DNA of 64,000 nucleotides, from the NCBI GenBank assembly GCA_964196195.1, contig CAXMSE010000039.1, positions 1 to 64,000 of the forward strand, read 5' to 3'. Source of the stretch: OFTM10 sp964196195 (GTDB taxonomy: Bacteria; Actinomycetota; Acidimicrobiia; Acidimicrobiales; Aldehydirespiratoraceae). The notes below the pieces were generated by a model. It did no database searches and had not been told where the DNA came from. It worked only from the letters and a program-made list of their open reading frames with translations. Made by a program: the position numbers and the translations under genes. Below are positions 16,063 to 24,604 of the stretch, one piece after another (position 1 is the stretch's first letter; every line of letters starts with the position of its first letter).

Positions 16063-17154
16063 TCAGGAGCTGTCGGCGAGGTCGAACTGGGCAGCGGCCA
16101 CCGGTTGGCCCGCGATCTGGAGCTCGATCCGGTGCAGCCCCGAGTGGTAGCGCCGGGTGGAAGCGGTCTGGATCTTCCTGATCTTCGTGAGAGTGATGCA
16201 CTCATCGGGGGCCAAGGTGAGATTCCTCCACTTGAACACCTTCGGAGATGTCGATCCCGAAGCGGTGACATGATGTATCACGAAGTCGACCACCAGGCGC
16301 TGATCAGCTTCGCCCGTGGACCGGATGGTGGCGGACAGCTCGATCGCTGATCCAAGGAAGATTCGGGGCGGTGTCAGGGTGAACGACTCGACATGGATCC
16401 GGGCGTCGGTAGTGAAGCCGAGCAGTGAGAGCGCTCCCGGATGGCCTGCCTTCACCAGGGAACGAAGGGCGTGCCGAACCATCGCCGGATCGATCGTCTG
16501 GTCGTCGCCCCATTCGGCGAGAACCTCGACGGTGCGATCCGGTTCAGCGCGTGAGAGATCGTTGAGGTGGTTGGCGACCGACCTTCGCACCGTCTCTGAA
16601 TCGTCGTTACGTAGCTCGGTGAGGAGCTCGACACCGATTTCGGGGTCGTCGAGCAAGGCTTGGACGCGAGGGCCCCACGGCAGGCGTGGCCGGGTGCCTT
16701 CCGAAGCGAGCCGCCTCACGGCCTCGTCGTCGTGGTGGACCCAGCGGCGCAGGAAGGAGCGGGTGAGTTCGAGGTGTTCGTCGAGGAACGGCCGGACCGC
16801 GAATTCACACGACCAGCGGGCGGTGAGAGCTTCCATGGCCGGGAGCGAGAGCTCAGGGTGAGCGACGCCGTGGCGCTCGATGAAAGAGCACAGGGGCCAG
16901 GCCGCGAATCCGTCCACGCCGACTGCGGCCACATCCATGACGATCCCGAGCGCTTCGGAGTAGTCGTGCGGCAGATGCTCGGCGAGGGAGTCGGCGACGA
17001 GATTGATCCGTTCCTTCAACTCCAGAGCCGGGAACTCGCCGAGCAGGGTGGAGGTGAAGAGATCCGAATCGAACCCGGCTCTGTGACTCTCGAAGCGCTC
17101 GGCAAGTAACCGGACCACGTCGGAGTCGAACTGGTTCTTGAGCGGCTCGGCCAT
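16063..17154 (-). CDS. AlkC-like DNA alkylation repair protein with Ig-like domain
   Basis: A 363-residue protein. Residues about 1-245 are HEAT-like helical repeats of the AlkC/AlkD superfamily (FDSDLFTSTLLGEFPALELKER, FLRRWVHHDDEAVRRLASEGTRPRLPWG, ETVRRSVANHLNDLSR). The ASEGTRPRLPW segment is a conserved landmark of the family. Residues about 255-363 are beta-rich and match the immunoglobulin-like C-terminal domain known in AlkC glycosylases. AlkC excises N3-methylated purines without base flipping. It is one of several alkylation-repair genes in this window. Confidence 0.87.
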   Translation of the reverse strand: MAEPLKNQFDSDVVRLLAERFESHRAGFDSDLFTSTLLGEFPALELKERINLVADSLAEHLPHDYSEALGIVMDVAAVGVDGFAAWPLCSFIERHGVAHPELSLPAMEALTARWSCEFAVRPFLDEHLELTRSFLRRWVHHDDEAVRRLASEGTRPRLPWGPRVQALLDDPEIGVELLTELRNDDSETVRRSVANHLNDLSRAEPDRTVEVLAEWGDDQTIDPAMVRHALRSLVKAGHPGALSLLGFTTDARIHVESFTLTPPRIFLGSAIELSATIRSTGEADQRLVVDFVIHHVTASGSTSPKVFKWRNLTLAPDECITLTKIRKIQTASTRRYHSGLHRIELQIAGQPVAAAQFDLADSS

Positions 17155-17232
17155 CAGCCGAGGCTAGACGGGCACACCCGCGAGGCCGCCTCTTGTGGGG
17201 CGGCTACGGTGAGAAGTGACCAGGAGGTTGTG

Positions 17233-17484
17233 ATGGGTGACGGTGTGTTGGAATCACTGATCGGTGAGCTGAGAGCTGCGGTCGAAAGCAGCGCCTCGCT
17301 CCCCACCGGCGAACGGCAACACCTCCTCGAACTGGTCGGCCGGGTCGAGAGTCGAGTCATCGAGGAGCACGGCGGGCTCGTCGACCAGATCGAGGATGCC
17401 GTGTCGCGGTTCGAGACCGATCACGTTGCCTTGGTGGGCACGCTCAATCGGGTTGCCAACGCGCTCAGCGCCGGAGGCATCTGA
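17233..17484 (+). CDS. DUF4404 family protein
   Basis: An 83-residue helical protein preceded by AGGAGG about 7 bases before ATG 17233. LESLIGELRAAVESSASLPTGERQHLLELVGRVE and the closing FETDHVALVGTLNRVANAL match the DUF4404 pattern of a short alpha-helical, probably coiled-coil protein. Function is unknown. It is divergent from the AlkC-like gene (78 bases between starts). A tiny hairpin TCGGG-AAA-CCCGA follows its stop. Confidence 0.8.
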   Translation: MGDGVLESLIGELRAAVESSASLPTGERQHLLELVGRVESRVIEEHGGLVDQIEDAVSRFETDHVALVGTLNRVANALSAGGI

Positions 17485-17612
17485 GCGGTCGAGTCGGGAA
17501 ACCCGAACGCGACATATCCGTTCGTCTCATGGCTCGGGCGATCGCTGTTTTTGGCGAACCGGGGTCGACGATGGTCCGATGCGGACGAATGTGCCACACC
17601 CGCAATCCGAAT

Positions 17613-18779
17613 CTAGGGAGCGATGATGGTCTCGCCCACAGTGATGTCTCCGCTTATCTCCACGCGGCCGCCGGAACTCCGGCCGACACTCACCGCGACG
17701 AAGCGTTCGGTGCCATCGGCATCTCGGACTTCGACGTAGTACTGGCCCGAGTCGGTGCGCACGATCGCGCCGGCTGGAACCGTGAGCAGATCGTCACCGA
17801 AGGCGATGGCCCAGTTGACGGTGACCGGCACCACATCGACCGATGAGTCGATCGGTTCGTCAGGAACTGCACCGACCACCGCCCCGCCGGCATCATCGAT
17901 AATCATCTCGCTGACCGTGGCCCCAACCGTCGAGCCACCGGGAAAGTCGGCTTCGACGACAGCGCCAACCGAGAGGGTGTCGCGATCCGATGCCGGCACC
18001 GTGAAGGTGAGTTCGCGGTCGAGGGCGGTGATGTCGAGCATCGCGCTGCCGTCCTGCACCGCGTCACCGACCGAGGCCGCCACGGCGCCGACCCGACTCG
18101 GTCCGGCGATGTAGATGACGTCGCCAAGTTTCACCTCTCCGGTGATCTCGGCACCGATGGCCTCCTGCCACCGTTCGACCATCGCCTCGGTGTTCGCGGT
18201 GAACGCTTCGTCGACGGTGACCGTGGCATCGGGGTCGTACCCGAGAGCCACGAGGCTCGATTCGAGCTGCTCGACATCGGGGCCCTCGGTGTCGCGGTCG
18301 AGAGCTCGGTAGGCGGGCTGAGGGCCGACAAGCACCACGGTCGGTTCGAGACCGATTCGCCACACGATGTCGCCGCTGTCGATGGAAGTCCCCGCGGCAA
18401 GGATCTCGGTGACGATCGAGGCGTCCGAAGATGTTGATGATGCGCCCAGGCCTGAACCAGCGGTCGGGATGGCTATGAGAGTCACCGTGGTGGTGTCACG
18501 AAATGAGACGATTCCGTCGACGCTGTAGTCCTCGCTCAACGACGAGACCGAGGCTGTCGCGGTGCTTCGCAGCATCGGGGCATCGTCGATAGCGGACTCC
18601 TCGAAGAGGTTGCGAGGGTCGTACATGAACGCCAGGAAGGCGATTACCGCCCCGGTGAGCGCAAGTGCGATCAGATGACGCACGTGTCCCGGCCGCCTGG
18701 CCGGTGCGCTCGCCGGAGCGGAGCCGTTGGTGGGGCTCGGTGCCTGCTTCTGGAACTCGGTGACGACCCGCGTGCTCAT
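17613..18779 (-). CDS. efflux periplasmic-adaptor-like protein with PG-binding domain (second copy)
   Basis: A 388-residue protein with one N-terminal membrane anchor (about 32-52, LIALALTGAVIAFLAF). A peptidoglycan-binding-like helical insert follows (about 165-215: DTEGPDVEQLESSLVALGYDP..TVDEAFTANTEAMVERWQE). The beta-rich lipoyl/barrel regions of HlyD/MacA-type adaptors come next (LTFTVPASDRDTLSVGAVVEADFPGG). It is the last gene of the operon and its start overlaps the permease stop by 4 bases. It is clearly related to the adaptor at 20691-22037, so one ABC system carries two adaptors. Confidence 0.85.
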   Translation of the reverse strand: MSTRVVTEFQKQAPSPTNGSAPASAPARRPGHVRHLIALALTGAVIAFLAFMYDPRNLFEESAIDDAPMLRSTATASVSSLSEDYSVDGIVSFRDTTTVTLIAIPTAGSGLGASSTSSDASIVTEILAAGTSIDSGDIVWRIGLEPTVVLVGPQPAYRALDRDTEGPDVEQLESSLVALGYDPDATVTVDEAFTANTEAMVERWQEAIGAEITGEVKLGDVIYIAGPSRVGAVAASVGDAVQDGSAMLDITALDRELTFTVPASDRDTLSVGAVVEADFPGGSTVGATVSEMIIDDAGGAVVGAVPDEPIDSSVDVVPVTVNWAIAFGDDLLTVPAGAIVRTDSGQYYVEVRDADGTERFVAVSVGRSSGGRVEISGDITVGETIIAP

Positions 18780-19993
18780 GCTGCCCTCAGTGCTTCGGTC
18801 GGGGCGAGCCGAGCGGCCCGCATAGCGGGATAGAGGCCGGCAACCGCACCGATCACCACCGCGGCGGCGAAGCCCCCGACGGCAGCCTCCGGTGGAATGA
18901 CGACCTCCCAGTCCTGGAAGTTGGCGTATCCGGCGGTGACGCCGGCCCCGAGCGCGACGCCGGCCAGGCCGCCGATGGTCGACAACAGCAGGGCTTCGGT
19001 GAGGAACTGGCGCCGAATGTGGGCACGGGTGGCCCCCAGCGCCCGTCGGAGGCCGATCTCGTTGCGACGTTCGATCACTGCGATCACCATCACGTTGGCG
19101 ATCCCGATTCCCCCCACCAGCAGAGCCACGGCACCGAGTCCGAGGAACAGGCTGGTGAAGGCACTGTCGGCGGCTGCTTCGGCTTCGAGGATGTCGGAGG
19201 GGCGAGAGATCGATACCTCTTCGGGCTCGGCGGGATCGACGGTCGCCGACAGCACGCTTCGTACATCGTCGAGGGACTCAGACGGTGTACGAAGATAGAT
19301 GATGCTGGGGTTGAGGTCGGCTTCGAAAAGGCTGGTGGCCACGCCCTTGCCCACGAGGACGGAGCGATCGAGATCGGCGGCCAATGGGAACGGATCGAGA
19401 ACTCCGACGACGGTGAACCACTCGCCACCGAGGAAGACCTGGACGCCCATGTCGACCTCGGTGATGCCGAGTCGCTCGGCGGAGACCGAACCCAGCACCA
19501 CATTGGTGAACTCGGCGGACGCATCATTGAGCCAGACCCCTTCCGCGACCGACCCGTTCAGGGTGGTCAGAAGGTCGAGGTCGGCGGCTGCGACGGTTAT
19601 CCCGCCAGTCTGGTTCTGGTTTACGAGTTCGTTGCGAAGCACCGAGACATCGAGCTCGACGACATCAGCGACCTGCTCCACAGGACCGATCCGGGAGATC
19701 TTGGCCACCGCTTCCTCAGGGAGAACACCATCGCCGGCGCCGAACCCCTGCCCGGGCGAGACGGTGAGCAGGTTGGTACCCAGTGCCTCGATCTGGTTGC
19801 GAAGGTCGGCCCTGCTGCTCTCGGACAACCCGAGAACGCCGACCATGGCCGCGATGCCGATGGTGACGCCGAGGGCGGACAGTGCGGTGCGCATCTTGCG
19901 TGTGCGCAGGCCGGAGCTCCCGACGCTGAACACATCGGCCAGGCGAAGCCGTGACGGTGCAATCCTGCCCGCCGTACTTTTGCGGCGGTTCAT
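18776..19993 (-). CDS. MacB-type ABC transporter permease
   Basis: A 405-residue permease of the FtsX/MacB type VII exporter class. It has one N-terminal membrane segment (about 30-55), a large extracytoplasmic MacB core domain (about 60-275) and three C-terminal spans in the FtsX domain (from about 280). ERRNEIGLRRALGATRAHIRRQF is the classic cytoplasmic loop that contacts the ATPase. Such pumps use ATP to drive periplasmic movement rather than transport through the membrane span. It overlaps both neighbours by 4 bases. Confidence 0.93.
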   Translation of the reverse strand: MNRRKSTAGRIAPSRLRLADVFSVGSSGLRTRKMRTALSALGVTIGIAAMVGVLGLSESSRADLRNQIEALGTNLLTVSPGQGFGAGDGVLPEEAVAKISRIGPVEQVADVVELDVSVLRNELVNQNQTGGITVAAADLDLLTTLNGSVAEGVWLNDASAEFTNVVLGSVSAERLGITEVDMGVQVFLGGEWFTVVGVLDPFPLAADLDRSVLVGKGVATSLFEADLNPSIIYLRTPSESLDDVRSVLSATVDPAEPEEVSISRPSDILEAEAAADSAFTSLFLGLGAVALLVGGIGIANVMVIAVIERRNEIGLRRALGATRAHIRRQFLTEALLLSTIGGLAGVALGAGVTAGYANFQDWEVVIPPEAAVGGFAAAVVIGAVAGLYPAMRAARLAPTEALRAA

Positions 19994-20694
19994 CGTTCGG
20001 CTCCCGCGATTTCCAGATCGCCCGTGTCTCTTTCGATTCGACCGTCGCGCACGAAGATCTGGCGAGGAAGGGCGTCGGCCACCTCGAGGTCGTGGGTTAT
20101 CACGACGATCGTGGTGCCCTGATGGTTGAGCTCGTGGAGAAGATCGAGGATCGACGCGCTCGATTTGCTGTCGAGGTTTCCGGTGGGCTCATCGGCGAGC
20201 ACGATCGCGGGACGATGCACCACAGCGCGGGCCACGGCAACCCGCTGGCGCTCGCCGCCGGAGAGTTGGTTCGGGAGATGAAGCATCCGCTGACCCAGCC
20301 CTACGCGCACGAGCGCTTCCGCGGCTCGGCGTCGCCGCAGTCGTTGCGGTGTGCCCGAATAGAGGAGGCCATTGGCCACATTGTCGAGGGCGCTCATCCC
20401 ATCGATCAGGAAGAACTGCTGGAAGACGAACCCGATCAGCTGGGAGCGCACCGCCGACAATCGGCGGTCGCTCATCTTCGAGAGGTCGCGACCATCGATG
20501 AAGACGCTGCCTCGGGTGGGGCGGTCGAGCGTTCCCATCACGTGGAGCATGGTGGACTTGCCGGAGCCCGATGGGCCGACGATTGCCGCCAGCTCACCGT
20601 GATCGACTCTCAGATCGACGCCCGCGAGGGCAGCCACCGGAGGGTGGCCGGGATACTCCTTCACAATCTGGCGAAGTTCGAGCGCCGCGGTCAC
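19990..20694 (-). CDS. MacB/LolD-type ABC transporter ATP-binding protein
   Basis: A 234-residue ATPase. Walker A is GPSGSGKST (40-48), the signature is LSGGERQRVAVARA, Walker B is IVLADEPTGNLDS and the H-loop is VVITHD. QLIGFVFQQFFLI is the Q-loop. The FQxFxLI and TGNLDS motifs place it in the MacB/LolD/FtsE group that pairs with FtsX-type permeases. It overlaps the permease and the upstream adaptor gene by 4 bases each. Confidence 0.96.
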   Translation of the reverse strand: MTAALELRQIVKEYPGHPPVAALAGVDLRVDHGELAAIVGPSGSGKSTMLHVMGTLDRPTRGSVFIDGRDLSKMSDRRLSAVRSQLIGFVFQQFFLIDGMSALDNVANGLLYSGTPQRLRRRRAAEALVRVGLGQRMLHLPNQLSGGERQRVAVARAVVHRPAIVLADEPTGNLDSKSSASILDLLHELNHQGTTIVVITHDLEVADALPRQIFVRDGRIERDTGDLEIAGAER

Positions 20695-22037
20695 TGGGGC
20701 ACCACGAGCTCGTCGCCCGGTTCGAGTTGGCTGCTTTCTACCTCAACGACGCCATCGGCGAAGGTTCCGGTCTCGACCCCCACCAGAACCGTTGTCGTGT
20801 CGGTGAGCACCTTCTCCACTGCAAAGCCGCCCTCGGAGAGAGTCACCAGGGCGCGGGTGGGCACGACCATTGCGTCGAGCACCGAGTCGCCCGCGACGAC
20901 CACTGTCACCTCTGAGGCGGGCAGCGAGTCGTCGATGAGTTCGGTGAACTCGATGACGACATCGATCGTCGGATCGCTGCCCGGCCCGGATGTCTGGGCG
21001 ACCTCTCCCACCTCCACGACCACACCAGCGGCAAGCGACTCGTCAGGCAATTCCACCGAAACCTCCTGGCCGACCTCGAAGTCACCGGAGCTGGCGAGGC
21101 CGACAGGAACCACGACCGAGAGGGTCTGGACCGACACCTCCATGACGGGACGGCTGGTAGTGAGGAGATCGCCGGATTGATGGAGGTGGGCCGTCACCTG
21201 GGTGCCGGCCAGGCTTTCGTCGGCCGATACCGAAACACCGTCGGCCACATAGAGCACGGTGCCTTCCTCGATGTCGGCGCCGATGTCGAGGAGCCGGGTG
21301 ATCTCGCCCAGCGCGTCGCCGATCACGGTGGTGGTGAGGGCCCGGGCCGACACGGCGGCGAGAAGTGAACCGCTGCGGGCCGCTTGGCCGACAGCTGGGG
21401 CGGTGGTGACCGAGACGGGCCCGTCGACGACAATGAAGTCGGCGGTCGACACTTCGCCGGTCACCTCCACTCCGAGGTCCTCTTGCCACCGCTCCACCAT
21501 GTCTTCGGTGCGGGCGGTGAACTCTTCGTCGATCGTCACCGTGTCATCGGGGTCGTAGCCCAGGGCGACAAGATTGGTCTCGAGTTGTGTCACGTCAGGC
21601 CCTTCGTCGCCTTCTGCGAGATCGCGCCAGTTCGGGACGGCGCCGTAGAGAATCACCAGCGGTGTCTCGTCGATCTCCAGTGCGACGTCTCCGCGGCGCA
21701 ACACCGTGCCGACATCGACCGCAGAGGTGACCGTGCCGTCGACCGGTGCCGCTATGTCGACCGCGGTGCCGTATCCGAGGTCGGCAAGCCACTCGACCTC
21801 CTCGATGAGATCGCGGGTCTCGACGGGGGCGGTGGTGAGCTGGAGGTCGATTCCCTCTTCAAGCTCCGCGGGGGTCTCATCGGTGCCCAGCGCAACGCCG
21901 GCGGCCGCCGCCCCGCCTGCGCCCAGAACGATGCCCATCACCAGGAAGGGCCAGCGGCGTCGGGTGGGGAGCGGAAAGCTCTCGAACTCCCTCGGGGATG
22001 CCCCGAAGGTCGCCCGGTCGGCCTGGAGATCGGTCAT
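20691..22037 (-). CDS. efflux periplasmic-adaptor-like protein with PG-binding domain (first copy)
   Basis: A 448-residue protein with an N-terminal anchor (about 29-49, PFLVMGIVLGAGGAAAAGV). It has the same layout as the copy at 17613: a capping segment (TPLVILYGAVPNWRDL), a peptidoglycan-binding-like insert (EGPDVTQLETNLVALGYDPDD..VDEEFTARTEDMVERWQEDLG) and HlyD-type beta domains, with a final barrel (GDELVVPQ). It probably bridges the ABC exporter to the cell wall. It sits first among the transporter genes, 4 bases after the lipoprotein stop. Confidence 0.87.
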   Translation of the reverse strand: MTDLQADRATFGASPREFESFPLPTRRRWPFLVMGIVLGAGGAAAAGVALGTDETPAELEEGIDLQLTTAPVETRDLIEEVEWLADLGYGTAVDIAAPVDGTVTSAVDVGTVLRRGDVALEIDETPLVILYGAVPNWRDLAEGDEGPDVTQLETNLVALGYDPDDTVTIDEEFTARTEDMVERWQEDLGVEVTGEVSTADFIVVDGPVSVTTAPAVGQAARSGSLLAAVSARALTTTVIGDALGEITRLLDIGADIEEGTVLYVADGVSVSADESLAGTQVTAHLHQSGDLLTTSRPVMEVSVQTLSVVVPVGLASSGDFEVGQEVSVELPDESLAAGVVVEVGEVAQTSGPGSDPTIDVVIEFTELIDDSLPASEVTVVVAGDSVLDAMVVPTRALVTLSEGGFAVEKVLTDTTTVLVGVETGTFADGVVEVESSQLEPGDELVVPQ

Positions 22038-22040
22038 CGG

Positions 22041-22724
22041 TCAGCCCCGGCCGAGGCCGGAGAACGCGGTTTCGATGATCGGTCCACATTCATCAAAGGC
22101 GGCAGCGACTTCGGGATCGTCGATATCGAGGCCCAACTGGTCGGCGAACCGGGTGTTCGGGTCGCCGAATCCACCTCGAGTTCCACCCTCACCGCGCTCA
22201 GGAGGAACACCGTCGCCGGAGGCGTCGCCCCCAGCGCCGGGACGGGCTCCGAAAGTGATGTCACCGACGTCGTAACCCTGATCGCGGATGCAGGCCGAGA
22301 ATTCGACGAACGCATCCTGAAGTTCGGTGTTGTCGCCGAGAGCCGCCCTCTGGCCACCGCCGAATCCGATACTCGCGAGGATCTCTCCGCAGGTCTCGAT
22401 CGCGGTTCTGAAGTCGCCGGAGCCGGGTTGTACTCCTGAGCTCTCGAAGGCATCGCGGATATCCGGATTGCCGTCGGAATCGATGCCAATGTCGGGGAAG
22501 TCGAGGCCTTCGTCGCGCATGCACTGGGAGAACTCGAGGGCCGCTTCCTCGGGGGTGGACTCGGGCTCGGCGTCGGTGTCGCCTGTCGCCGCCGCACCGG
22601 CCGAGTCCTCGAGGCTGGCAACGCCGACTGTCTCGCCCTCGCTGTTGGTGCCGCAGGCGGCGGCGGCGAGCGCGATGAGGGTGACGAGCAGGGCGATCGA
22701 CCGCCGGAAAAAAAAGGTGAACAT
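22041..22724 (-). CDS. lipoprotein of the ABC exporter operon
   Basis: A 227-residue lipoprotein with signal ALLVTLIALAAAAC and lipidated Cys24. It contains two repeats with the pattern EFSQCMRDEGLDFPD and EFSACIRDQGYDVGD, a Cys-containing motif common in actinobacterial lipoproteins encoded beside MacB-like systems. A Gly-rich region follows. GGAGG precedes the ATG. The codons for residues 4-6 include an 8-base homopolymer (A on the plus strand, 22708-22715), unusual in this GC-rich DNA. It is the first gene of the five-gene operon. Confidence 0.85.
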   Translation of the reverse strand: MFTFFFRRSIALLVTLIALAAAACGTNSEGETVGVASLEDSAGAAATGDTDAEPESTPEEAALEFSQCMRDEGLDFPDIGIDSDGNPDIRDAFESSGVQPGSGDFRTAIETCGEILASIGFGGGQRAALGDNTELQDAFVEFSACIRDQGYDVGDITFGARPGAGGDASGDGVPPERGEGGTRGGFGDPNTRFADQLGLDIDDPEVAAAFDECGPIIETAFSGLGRG

Positions 22725-22828
22725 CTTCGGGCCTCCTGTAGGGACCTTCTTGTTCTACGATCCGAAAGAAAGGGTGCCGTAAGAAGGTGCCGGCCGGGAA
22801 CACATCGGCGACTCCTGATGAGGAGCGT

Positions 22829-23659
22829 TCAGGGATCGGTGGAGGCCTCGACCAACGATGCGAACGCGGTGGCCGCGGCTGATGTGAGCGGCCCGGTTTC
22901 AAGAGCTCTGGCGTCGATTCTCGAGATGGGCATCACATCGCGGGTGGAGGACGTGAGGAACGCCTCAGAGGTGGTGAGCAGGTGCTCGATCGGGACGTCG
23001 ACCTCCTCGGCCTCGTTGCATTCGAGCACGAGATCGCGGGTGATGCCGGCCAGGCAGCCGGACGTGAGAGGTGGGGTGACGAGGCGGCCCCCCAGCTCGA
23101 CGAAGATATTTGTGCCGGTGCCCTCGCACAAGTTGCCGATGGTGTTGGGGAAGATGGCTTCGGAGGCATCCAGGCGCTTTGCTTCGGCAAGGGCCAAGAC
23201 ATTCTCGGCGTAGCTGGTGGACTTGATACCGGCCAGGGCGCCTCGGTCGTTGCGAGGCCAGGCGACGGTGATCACCTCCGCCGTGGCGGTCCAGACGCGA
23301 CCGGGAGCAACCGCCACGATCACGGTGGGGTCCCCCTCGGAGCGCTCCGAGCTCAGTGGGCCCGACCCGGCGGTAACTGTGATTCGCACCGTGCCGGCAT
23401 CGTCGCCGGAGGCCAACACCTCGTCGACCGCGGCCCGAATCTTGTTGTCGGTGAGGGCTAGTTCGATACGGAGCCCTGCAAGGGAGCGCCGTAGGCGTTG
23501 AAGGTGGCGAGTGATCGCAAACGCCTCCCCGCGGACCACTTTGGTGGTCTCGAAGCAACCGTCGCCAACCGTCAGGCCGTGGTCGGCGAGGGGCAGGGCG
23601 GCGACGGCGGGGTCGACGAGTTCGCCGTTGATCCACCATTTCGAAGCGTCACTCACCAC
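22829..23659 (-). CDS. aminotransferase class IV (PabC/IlvE-like)
   Basis: A 276-residue fold-type IV PLP enzyme. WWINGELVDP..PLADHGLTVGDGCFETTKV is the N-terminal signature, KSTSYAENVLALAEAKRLDASEAIFPN contains the Lys region and following loop, and LCEGTGTNIF and TSGCLAGITRDLVLE are phosphate-binding segments. It fits aminodeoxychorismate lyase or a branched-chain/D-amino-acid aminotransferase; these cannot be told apart here. The start is GTG 23659 (or the adjacent GTG 23656). The longer upstream frame runs into the divergent GH114 gene. Confidence 0.88.
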   Translation of the reverse strand: MVSDASKWWINGELVDPAVAALPLADHGLTVGDGCFETTKVVRGEAFAITRHLQRLRRSLAGLRIELALTDNKIRAAVDEVLASGDDAGTVRITVTAGSGPLSSERSEGDPTVIVAVAPGRVWTATAEVITVAWPRNDRGALAGIKSTSYAENVLALAEAKRLDASEAIFPNTIGNLCEGTGTNIFVELGGRLVTPPLTSGCLAGITRDLVLECNEAEEVDVPIEHLLTTSEAFLTSSTRDVMPISRIDARALETGPLTSAAATAFASLVEASTDP

Positions 23660-23687
23660 ACCATGATGCCCGCCGTACGATCGAGAG

Positions 23688-24488
23688 GTGCGCACAGCGG
23701 CATCTTCGTCTCTGGTGGTACTCGCTGGTCTCGCGGCGGCCTGCTCGACAGAGCCGGTGGCCGACGACGTGTCGTGGTCGCCCACCGTCGACACCACATG
23801 GCAGTGGCAGCTCGAAGGCGATCTCAATTCGAGCTACGACGTCGACGTCTACGACATCGACCTGTTCGACACCACGAGAGCCGTCATCGAGCAGTTGCAC
23901 TCCGAGGGACGCAAAGTCGTCTGCTACTTCTCGGCGGGTTCCCACGAAGATTGGCGAGACGATGTCGGCTCCGTCGATCCCGACGCGATCGCTGAGCCGC
24001 TCGATGGATGGGAGGACGAGCGTTGGTTCGACGTGACCGACCCATCGGTGAGATCAGTCATGGAAGGGCGTCTCGACCTTGCCGCTCGTAAGGGCTGTGA
24101 TGGGGTGGAGCCCGACAACGTCGATGCCTACGACAACGAGTCAGGCCTCTCGTTGAGCAGGGATGACCAGATCGATTTCAACTCGTGGTTGGCAGCCGAG
24201 GCACGCCGCCGAGATCTCGCGGTGGGTCTCAAGAACTCATTGGACTTGATCCCCGAGCTGGTCGACCAGTTCGACTTCGCCGTCAACGAGGAGTGCTGGG
24301 CGAACGATGAATGTGGCGAGCTGGCCCTCTTCACCGAGGCCGGCAAGCCGGTATTTCACGCCGAGTACGACAGGGCGATGATCGACGGTGGATTCGATGG
24401 CTGCGCGTGGGCGCGAGCGCAGAACATCCGAACGCTCGTGCTGCCGATCGATCTCGACGACACCTTCCGCGTGAGCTGCGACGAGTAG
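23688..24488 (+). CDS. GH114-family (endo-alpha-1,4-polygalactosaminidase-like) lipoprotein
   Basis: A 266-residue protein with a lipobox (LVVLAGLAAAC, Cys19). The mature part matches the GH114/TM1410 barrel: WQWQLEGDLNSSYDVDVYDIDLFDT, KVVCYFSAGSHEDWRDD, WFDVTDPSVRSVMEGRL, CDGVEPDNVDAYDNESG and LKNSLDLIPELVDQFDFAVNEEC. Acidic residues in EPDNVDAY and NEEC are candidate catalytic groups. Characterised members cut galactosaminogalactan-type polymers. The start is GTG 23688, 28 bases from the divergent aminotransferase start. Confidence 0.85.
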   Translation: MRTAASSSLVVLAGLAAACSTEPVADDVSWSPTVDTTWQWQLEGDLNSSYDVDVYDIDLFDTTRAVIEQLHSEGRKVVCYFSAGSHEDWRDDVGSVDPDAIAEPLDGWEDERWFDVTDPSVRSVMEGRLDLAARKGCDGVEPDNVDAYDNESGLSLSRDDQIDFNSWLAAEARRRDLAVGLKNSLDLIPELVDQFDFAVNEECWANDECGELALFTEAGKPVFHAEYDRAMIDGGFDGCAWARAQNIRTLVLPIDLDDTFRVSCDE

Positions 24489-24604
24489 AGAATGTGTCGT
24501 GGGCCAGCCCCGACCCGACGTTCCGGGGTCGGTTGCAAGGCCGGATACCCGAAGATCAGATCGGTGCGCTCGTGGGCCAAGGCTCATGTGCCAACATTCA
24601 CGAC

